Assembly (NCBI GenBank): GCA_026395455.1
Contig: JAPLYR010000075.1
Coordinates: forward strand, 1-8,284
Reading direction: 5' to 3'
Source: Candidatus Roizmanbacteria bacterium
GTDB taxonomy: Bacteria > Patescibacteriota > Microgenomatia > UBA1406 > GWC2-37-13
DNA: 8,284 nt
The translations under genes and the position numbers were made by a program. How positions within the stretch are numbered: the stretch's first letter is position 1; each line of letters begins with the position of its first letter. Under the pieces are notes generated by a model, which was not told the DNA's origin, ran no database searches, and saw only the letters and a list, made by a program, of their open reading frames with translations. This document shows, piece by piece, positions 1 to 4,273 of this stretch.

Positions 1-458
1 CCATTGATTTTCTTGATAAGAAGAAGTGAATGAAATCGTTCTCCTTCTTTGGCAGGACGAGCCAATCCCTCTACTTCGTCACCCTTTCGAAGCCAAAAGC
101 GTCGAATTTGGGAGGTTGAAACATAAATATCATTGTCTGGGTTGATAACATAATCTTTTCTTAAAAATCCGTATCCTCCAAACGTAACATCAAGAATGCC
201 TTTTGCTGGATAACTCATTTTCAAGTCTTCTTTAAGTCTTTCTTCCAGTGGAGCAGCCTTGACAGGAGCTGCAGCAACAGATGGGGCAGAAACAACAGGT
301 TTTTGTTCTGGTTGTGGCGCCTCATAGCTATTTTCTTTTGTCATAATAGGTGTTGACTCAAGTTGGTCAAGCATTTTAGAAACATCAAGTGTTTCTGATT
401 GTTCCTGTAGTGAGGCAACAGGTGCTTTTGAAGCAGGTTTTGAACGTTTTGTAAACAT
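1..458 (-). CDS. rho: Transcription termination factor Rho, N-terminal part (cut by window edge)
   Basis: Rho is the hexameric RNA helicase that binds nascent mRNA and releases RNA polymerase. ATG at 458-456 opens a frame that runs off the left edge after 152 full codons. Residues 1-80 are a polar, Ala/Pro/Glu/Gln-rich extension without recognisable fold. From about residue 82 the sequence matches the Rho cold-shock-like RNA-binding domain: GILDVTFGGYGFLR (87-100), then NDIYVSTSQIRRFWLRKGDEV (about 109-129), then RPAKEGERF (134-142). These correspond to the family's GVLEI..DGFGFLR, DIYVSPSQIRRFNLRTGD and RPPKEGERY segments. The ATPase domain lies outside the window. The N-terminal helical domain of E. 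coli Rho appears to be replaced by the low-complexity extension, as in many other phyla. There is no clear Shine-Dalgarno before the ATG (the bases just upstream are pyrimidine-rich). The gene is divergent from the exporter operon. Confidence 0.93.
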   Translation of the reverse strand, partial: MFTKRSKPASKAPVASLQEQSETLDVSKMLDQLESTPIMTKENSYEAPQPEQKPVVSAPSVAAAPVKAAPLEERLKEDLKMSYPAKGILDVTFGGYGFLRKDYVINPDNDIYVSTSQIRRFWLRKGDEVEGLARPAKEGERFHSLLLIKKIN

Positions 459-504
459 AAGAGAGGGAATAAATTAAATAAAAAATAATAAAATAACTAC
501 TGTG

Positions 505-534
505 TTAATAAGGAAACTATGCAACTTCTGTCAA
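505..534 (-). promoter_or_regulatory. Candidate sigma-70-type promoter for rho
   Basis: On the minus strand TTGACA (534-529) matches the -35 consensus exactly. After an 18-bp spacer, TATTAA (510-505) matches TATAAT at four of six positions. The -10 ends 46 bp before the rho ATG, which would leave a leader of roughly 40 nt. This differs from the plus-strand genes here, whose -10 boxes sit beside the start codon. The call is from sequence only. Confidence 0.45.
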
Positions 535-828
535 TTAATACCATTTTTGTGTGAACCATTGGGCAAAATAAACAACAGGAAGACTGATGTTATGCTAAAA
601 GTGAATACTGTTTTGATCCTCAAGGACGGTTGTGCAGAAACTTTTTCTCGATACGTTAAAGGGTTGTGGTGAGATCTTGGGCCAAGGCTTACGATACTAC
701 GCCAGATTTCTGTTAATTGCTTAACAAATACCCTATATATTATTGTTCAGAAAAAGTTTTCAAATTGCCAATCCTATCGAAGAGGATCTGATAGAAAGTA
801 TACCATATGAAACAAGGTTGTCAAACTG

Positions 829-834
829 TATACT
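829..834 (+). promoter_or_regulatory. Candidate -10 box of the exporter operon (leaderless layout)
   Basis: TATACT, five of six to TATAAT and preceded directly by TG, ends 7 nt before the ATG at 842. Transcription would start at about 841-842, so the mRNA would have essentially no leader. I see no -35 match at 16-18 bp. The same TGTATACT string lies just before the gene at 3743. Confidence 0.45.
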
Positions 835-841
835 AATCCTC

Positions 842-1627
842 ATGAGGCGTTATTTCCAAGTATTTACAGTTACTCTTAAAGAGTATTTTGCCTATCGACT
901 TAACTTTGTGTTATGGCGATTTCGCATGATTCTTTCAACGATGATAACTCTCTTTTTATGGATGGGTGTGTTTGATTCAAGATCTTCATTTGGATCTTAC
1001 TCAAAAGAACGATTATTGTCATATTTGTTATTTTCTAGCCTTGTTACTACATTTATCGCAAGCTCTCGTATTTCAAACCTTGCATATGAAATTCAAAGTG
1101 GAGGTATTATGAATTTACTCCTTAAACCGCTCTCTATCTTCGGATATTATGCAGCAACGGACGCAGCAGATAAACTCATGAATGTATTTTTTGGTCTTGT
1201 TGAATTTCTTCTCATAGTTATGAGCTTTCAAATTCCCCTCGTTCCCCCTCAACAAATAGGGTGGTTCCTCATATTCCTCTGTAGTGGTGTCTGCATTTCC
1301 TTTTCTATCAACCTTATGCTGTCATTTATTGGGTTTTGGACTCCAGAAGTATGGGCTCCTCGTTTTCTATTTATGATGCTTGTTACCTTTGTTTCTGGCG
1401 CCTATTTCCCACTTGATCTATTACCTTCCTTCGTGTATCGAATATTTCTTTTCACACCATTTCCCTATCTTTACTTCATGCCAACCAAGATACTCGTTGA
1501 TGGTCTCCAAGGTCCCTATTTTATTCAACAGCTCATTTGTTCTCTTGGTTGGGCGATTGGATTATTCTTTTTAGCACGTTTTATATGGAAAAGAGGTATT
1601 AAAAATTTTTCATTTTGGGGGCGTTAG
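842..1627 (+). CDS. ABC-2 type exporter permease, COG4587-like
   Basis: One of two membrane subunits of an ABC exporter of unknown substrate, in the uncharacterised family whose systems contain two ABC-2 permeases plus one ATPase. The 261 residues show about six hydrophobic segments (near 28-44, 57-74, 112-130, 140-163, 173-190, 229-247). Motifs I associate with the family are SGGIMNLLLKP (86-96), FWTPEVW (165-171), FPLDLLP (189-195) and FPYLYFMP (207-214). I chose ATG 842 because MRRYFQVF is a typical N-terminus for this family and a -10 box ends 7 nt upstream. An in-frame TTG at 743 would add 33 atypical residues. There is no Shine-Dalgarno. The second permease starts 189 bp downstream, an unusually wide gap for such an operon. 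Family assignment is good; the substrate cannot be told. Confidence 0.85.
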   Translation: MRRYFQVFTVTLKEYFAYRLNFVLWRFRMILSTMITLFLWMGVFDSRSSFGSYSKERLLSYLLFSSLVTTFIASSRISNLAYEIQSGGIMNLLLKPLSIFGYYAATDAADKLMNVFFGLVEFLLIVMSFQIPLVPPQQIGWFLIFLCSGVCISFSINLMLSFIGFWTPEVWAPRFLFMMLVTFVSGAYFPLDLLPSFVYRIFLFTPFPYLYFMPTKILVDGLQGPYFIQQLICSLGWAIGLFFLARFIWKRGIKNFSFWGR

Positions 1628-1700
1628 TCGAATTTGGTTGGGGGTTGAAATCAAAAAAATGGAACAGATGGCACGAGTAAAGGGCACCCGGCAGCGCGCA

Positions 1701-1736
1701 CAAAACTTCATGCCAGCAGGCATCTTGAAGGTTTTG
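1701..1736. other. 14-bp hairpin inside the permease spacer
   Basis: The stem pairs C1701-C1706 with G1731-G1736 (caaaac/gttttg), then TTC 1707-1709 with GAA 1727-1729, then ATGCC 1710-1714 with GGCAT 1719-1723. The loop is AGCA. There is one single-base bulge (G1730) and one three-base bulge (1724-1726). It lacks the T-tract of an intrinsic terminator in the plus direction. It may be an RNA fold in the operon transcript or a DNA element arm. Confidence 0.55.
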
Positions 1737-1789
1737 GAGCACTGACGGGGGAAATTACGAGTGACAGAATCTGGAGGATAAGTTGGGAG

Positions 1790-1803
1790 ATATGCGAGAA
1801 TTG
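1790..1803 (+). repeat. 14-mer shared repeat, copy 1
   Basis: ATATGCGAGAATTG, identical to the copy at 3700-3713. It lies 13 nt before the ATG of the second permease, at the right edge of the GC-rich spacer. A weak -10-like TAAATA (1804-1809) follows directly, ending 7 nt before that ATG. Confidence 0.6.
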
Positions 1804-1816
1804 TAAATAAATAAGT

Positions 1817-2596
1817 ATGAAACATAACTTCACTATATTTTGGCTTTTCGCAAAAAATAGTATGCGGACTACCACACAAGGTCGTATTGGTTTGATTATC
1901 TTTACCCTTGGCAAAGTCGTCCGCTTTGCCTTTATGTTTTTTCTTCTCTTTTTTATTTTTAAAGGAACGCGCATGCTCAAAGGTTATACATTCCAAGAAG
2001 CTGCACTCTTTTATATGATATTTAACCTTATTGATACTATTTCTCAAGTATTGTTTCGAGAGGTGTATCGGTTTCGTTCACTGGTCGTAGGGGGAGCTCT
2101 TGATACTATCCTTCTGAAGCCTTACCATCCATTCCTTCGCATTCTTCTCGGTGGAGTAGACGTACTTGACGTCATTTTACTGATCCCCTATACGCTTATT
2201 ACTGTTTTAATTGCTATTCAAGGACATATAACCCTCATACATTTCATACCTTTTTTAATTCTCTTTTTAAATGCATTATGGATTGCAACTTCCTTCCATA
2301 TTCTAGTTCTTGCCCTTGGCATTCTCACCACTGAAGTTGATCACACCATTCTTATCTATCGTGATATGACAAGCTTAGGGAGATTCCCCATGGCAATCTA
2401 TAAAGAACCTATCAAAAGTTTTTTTACCTTCGTTATTCCTATCGGTATTATGACCTCCTTCCCTCCTCAAGCATTGCTTGGAGCCCTTTCTCCTTCAGGC
2501 TTTTTCATCTCCCTTGCGATATCTTCTGTATTGTTTTATAGTGTGATGAAGTTGTGGAAATATTCATTAAAAAAATATCAAAGTTGGGGAGGATAA
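1817..2596 (+). CDS. ABC-2 type exporter permease, COG3694-like
   Basis: Second membrane subunit of the exporter, expected to pair with the permease at 842 and the ATPase at 2598. The 259 residues begin MKHNFTIFW and show hydrophobic segments near 24-49, 62-80, 115-134, 140-170, 201-222 and 226-244. GGALDTILLKPYHPF (92-106) is the counterpart of the family's G-L-D-LLLKP element, and the protein ends in KYQSWGG. ATG 1817 is the first start after an in-frame TAA at 1808-1810, so the start is well constrained. No Shine-Dalgarno precedes it, because the spacer ends in AT-rich sequence. The last codons carry the ribosome site of the next gene. Family placement is fairly sure; the substrate is unknown. 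Confidence 0.83.
   Translation: MKHNFTIFWLFAKNSMRTTTQGRIGLIIFTLGKVVRFAFMFFLLFFIFKGTRMLKGYTFQEAALFYMIFNLIDTISQVLFREVYRFRSLVVGGALDTILLKPYHPFLRILLGGVDVLDVILLIPYTLITVLIAIQGHITLIHFIPFLILFLNALWIATSFHILVLALGILTTEVDHTILIYRDMTSLGRFPMAIYKEPIKSFFTFVIPIGIMTSFPPQALLGALSPSGFFISLAISSVLFYSVMKLWKYSLKKYQSWGG
2586..2592 (+). promoter_or_regulatory. Ribosome binding site of the exporter ATPase gene
   Basis: GGGGAGG lies 5 nt before the ATG at 2598, inside the last codons of the upstream permease. It is the only strong Shine-Dalgarno-like site directly before an annotated gene in this window, and it belongs to the one gene that is clearly internal to an operon. This supports ATG 2598 and translational linkage of the two genes. 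Confidence 0.75.
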
Positions 2597-2597
2597 T

Positions 2598-3560
2598 ATG
2601 ATTACTGTAAAAAATGTAACAAAAATTTATAAATCCCATATACGTCAGAATAACATTCTGAAGGATATATTCTTTCGTACATTTAAAGAGCATATAGCTG
2701 TTAAAAATATTTCATTAGACATTAAGGAAAATGAGCTTGTTGGTTTTATTGGTCCTAATGGGGCGGGTAAAACATCAACGCTCAAAATGCTTGCAGGTAT
2801 TCTTTATCCAACTTCGGGTTCTCTATCGGTCCTTGGCTACACTCCTTTTGATAAAAAACGAGCGTTTTTAAAACAAATTGCCTTTATCATGGGGCAGCGG
2901 AACCAACTTATTTGGGACCTGCCTGCATATGATAGTTTTGAACTTCAACGAGCCGTGTATGAATTAGATGTAACTGAGTATAAGAAAACACTCAACCATC
3001 TATTGTCCATCCTTGAGTGTGAAAACCTCATGCAAAAACCTGTCAAAACACTTTCATTGGGAGAGCGGATGAAGATGGAGCTTATTGCTGGATTACTTCA
3101 TAAACCAAAGCTTGTTTTTTTAGATGAACCCACAATAGGACTTGATATTTTTTCCCAAGAAGCTATTAGAACTTTTATTAGAGAATATCAGCAAAGCTAT
3201 AAAGCAACCGTTATTCTGACGAGTCATTATCTAGAAGATGTAAAAAAGCTTACCAAACGACTCATTATTATTCATAAAGGAGTAATCGTATATGACGGTT
3301 CGCTCAAAAATATCATTGAACAATACTCAACAGAAAAACGAATAAAAATAACATTGGAAGAAAACATATCAGAAGCAAAGATAAAAGCAATAGGAAGCCC
3401 CACATCATTTATATATCCACAGCTAATATTTTCTATTAAGAGAGCAGAATTGCCTGAAAAAATTAAGCAAATCTCCTCTCTCCTCTCCTTTTCTGACCTT
3501 ACCGTAGAAGATGCGAGTATTGAGGAAGTGATAAAGTCTTTTTTTGGGGAAAAGAGATAA
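2598..3560 (+). CDS. ABC exporter ATPase, COG4586-like
   Basis: Cytoplasmic ATPase that powers the two-permease exporter encoded just upstream. All ABC motifs are present in the 320 residues: Walker A GPNGAGKT (52-59), Q-loop at Q100 within GQRNQLIWDLP (99-109), signature LSLGE (152-156), Walker B LVFLDEP (172-178), D-loop GLD (181-183) and H-loop TSH (208-210). The GQRNQLIWDLP and FLDEPTIGLD wording is typical of COG4586, the partner of COG4587/COG3694 permeases. Residues 240-320 form a C-terminal extension beyond the ATPase core. The start lies one base after the TAA of the preceding gene and has a strong ribosome site. No catalytic residue is missing, so the transporter should be active. 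The transported compound cannot be read from the sequence. Confidence 0.93.
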   Translation: MITVKNVTKIYKSHIRQNNILKDIFFRTFKEHIAVKNISLDIKENELVGFIGPNGAGKTSTLKMLAGILYPTSGSLSVLGYTPFDKKRAFLKQIAFIMGQRNQLIWDLPAYDSFELQRAVYELDVTEYKKTLNHLLSILECENLMQKPVKTLSLGERMKMELIAGLLHKPKLVFLDEPTIGLDIFSQEAIRTFIREYQQSYKATVILTSHYLEDVKKLTKRLIIIHKGVIVYDGSLKNIIEQYSTEKRIKITLEENISEAKIKAIGSPTSFIYPQLIFSIKRAELPEKIKQISSLLSFSDLTVEDASIEEVIKSFFGEKR

Positions 3561-3600
3561 AAAAGGTTCTGAAAGTTTGAAACTTAAAAAGTTAAAAGGG

Positions 3601-3717
3601 TGTGCAATTCGAAGTAGTATGTCAGGCATGTTGACCTTTTTGCGGTTGAGAGTTGAGAGCGAGGTGGAAAAAGCGATGCAAAACGGCGCAACTGCTGACA
3701 TATGCGAGAATTGCACA
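3601..3717. repeat. 117-nt nested inverted-repeat element (candidate structured RNA or MITE-like element)
   Basis: Perfect 10-bp ends TGTGCAATTC (3601-3610) and GAATTGCACA (3708-3717) enclose further complementary pairs in register. TATGTCAG (3618-3625) pairs with CTGACATA (3695-3702). CA+GTTG (3627-3628, 3630-3633) pairs with CAAC+TG (3689-3692, 3693-3694), with two left-side bulges. CC (3635-3636) pairs with GG (3685-3686), and TTTTGC (3638-3643) with GCAAAA (3678-3683). That gives 32 pairs on one axis. The apex (3644-3677) is purine-rich and holds a tandem TTGAGAG (3646-3659). No target-site duplication or T-tract flanks it. It lies 40 nt after the ATPase stop and 13 nt before the next gene's -10 box. 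Confidence 0.7.
3700..3713 (+). repeat. 14-mer shared repeat, copy 2
   Basis: ATATGCGAGAATTG, identical to 1790-1803. Here it spans the right side of the nested inverted-repeat element: part of the second stem, the inner loop and part of the terminal stem. GAATTG (3708-3713) recurs at 3722-3727. Confidence 0.6.
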
Positions 3718-3730
3718 ATATGAATTGTTG

Positions 3731-3736
3731 TATACT
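3731..3736 (+). promoter_or_regulatory. Candidate -10 box of the small anchored protein gene
   Basis: TATACT preceded by TG ends 6 nt before the ATG at 3743, so transcription would start at the A of the ATG (leaderless). No -35 consensus is seen. GAATTG (3708-3713), at the usual -35 distance (17 bp), does not resemble TTGACA. Confidence 0.45.
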
Positions 3737-3742
3737 CATATC

Positions 3743-4243
3743 ATGTCTAGAAAAGCCGTTCCCTACATGTTCCTCGCACTCCTCTTAGCCGTTCTCCTTT
3801 TTATACTGGGAGTCCGCTATGGACAAAGTGTTGAAAAAGTAAATAAGACCATTTCTTATTTGGTAAGTCTACCCCCATCCCCTACTGTAGCTCCGACATT
3901 ACCTCCACTTGGATTCTCTACCTATACTCATTCAGATTGTGGCGTTTCTTTTCTCATACCAAATCTCATTGAAAAAACAAAAGAAGGCTCAAATTCTGCT
4001 CTCTTTTCAACTCAAAAAAAACAACTTGCACTCGCAGTCTCTTGCGAAAAAAAACCATTTATTCAAGAGAAAAATGAGCTTGTAGTAACAATAAATCGTA
4101 CTATTCGCGCGTTTCAAGTCGTTACAGCAGATACTGCTTCTTTTCGATTTTATAATGCAAAAAATGCAAAAATAGTAACTATTACCTCTTCAAAACAATA
4201 CCTACCCCTTATAGAAAAAAGCCTCGAGCTCACTACAAAATAG
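3743..4243 (+). CDS. Small membrane-anchored protein with extracytoplasmic domain, function unknown
   Basis: I do not recognise this 166-residue protein. It begins MSRKAVPY, then has one strongly hydrophobic helix (about 7-26) that would anchor it with the N-terminus inside. A Pro/Thr/Val-rich stalk (43-56, LPPSPTVAPTLPPL) follows, then a roughly 110-residue outer domain containing the GVSFLIP segment (67-73) and two cysteines (C66, C101) that could form a disulfide. There is no lipobox cysteine. I chose ATG 3743 because the membrane helix follows directly and a -10 box ends 6 nt upstream. The frame is open back to TTG 3653, but that would run through the inverted-repeat element. It lies downstream of the exporter with its own promoter; a joint role is unproven. 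Confidence 0.72.
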   Translation: MSRKAVPYMFLALLLAVLLFILGVRYGQSVEKVNKTISYLVSLPPSPTVAPTLPPLGFSTYTHSDCGVSFLIPNLIEKTKEGSNSALFSTQKKQLALAVSCEKKPFIQEKNELVVTINRTIRAFQVVTADTASFRFYNAKNAKIVTITSSKQYLPLIEKSLELTTK

Positions 4244-4253
4244 GCTGTTCCAA

Positions 4254-4262
4254 TGCTATAAT
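4254..4262 (+). promoter_or_regulatory. Candidate extended -10 promoter of the 750-residue protein gene
   Basis: TGCTATAAT is a perfect extended -10 (TGnTATAAT). It ends 11 nt before the ATG at 4274, so the leader would be about 5 nt, too short for a Shine-Dalgarno, and none is present. This is the strongest promoter-like match on the plus strand of the window. Confidence 0.6.
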
Positions 4263-4273
4263 TAGCACTAATT

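Larger units (their letters stand above)
459..841. other. Divergent intergenic region between rho and the exporter operon; possible 26-codon ORF
   Basis: These 383 bp hold the rho promoter on the left and the exporter -10 on the right. Between them, ATG at 592 opens 26 codons ending at TGA 670-672 (MLKVNTVLILKDGC, then AETFSRYVKGLW). An AGGA (577-580) lies 11 nt upstream. It could be a leader peptide or chance. A 6-bp inverted repeat TGTTAA-ttgc-TTAACA lies at about 711-726, followed by an AT-rich stretch (734-742, TATATATTA) that could be another -10. TTG at 743 would open the permease frame 33 codons earlier than the preferred ATG; those extra residues do not look like the family. I recognise no tRNA or known ncRNA. 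Confidence 0.4.
1628..1816. other. GC-rich insert-like spacer between the two permease genes
   Basis: A 189-bp non-coding stretch splits an operon whose other junction is one base wide. By hand count 1661-1800 is about 52% G+C, against roughly 35-40% in sampled flanking genes. It contains a strong hairpin (1701-1736), a direct repeat ACGAGT (1673-1678 and 1757-1762), and at its right end a 14-mer shared with the element after the ATPase gene. Short open stretches exist (for example ATG 1668 to TGA 1743-1745, 25 codons, no convincing ribosome site), and no known protein is recognised. It may be a small repeat element, a structured RNA or gene debris; the sequence alone does not decide. Confidence 0.45.

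Noticed and set aside
743..841. Upstream TTG start giving the first permease 33 more residues
   Set aside because: The added residues do not look like the family's N-terminus. ATG 842 gives the typical MRRYF start and has a -10 box 7 nt upstream, which would leave the TTG outside the transcript.
1610..2047. Minus-strand open frame of 145 codons across the permease spacer and the start of the second permease gene
   Set aside because: About half of it lies antisense to a clear permease gene, and the rest reads through the GC-rich spacer. There is no ribosome site, promoter or recognisable protein. It is most likely a by-product of the spacer's composition.
3423..3716. Minus-strand open frame of 97 codons across the ATPase gene end and the inverted-repeat element
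   Set aside because: It is antisense to the conserved ATPase C-terminus and begins inside the palindromic element; no protein family is seen.
3601..3717. Integron attC site, retron msr-msd or transposon with target duplication
   Set aside because: No GTTRRRY/RYYYAAC boxes, no reverse transcriptase or transposase nearby, and no matching short duplication outside the 10-bp ends (left AAAAGGG, right ATATGAA).
3653..3742. Upstream TTG start for the small anchored protein
   Set aside because: It would translate through the apex and right arm of the inverted-repeat element and put 30 polar residues before the membrane helix; ATG 3743 sits right after a -10 box.
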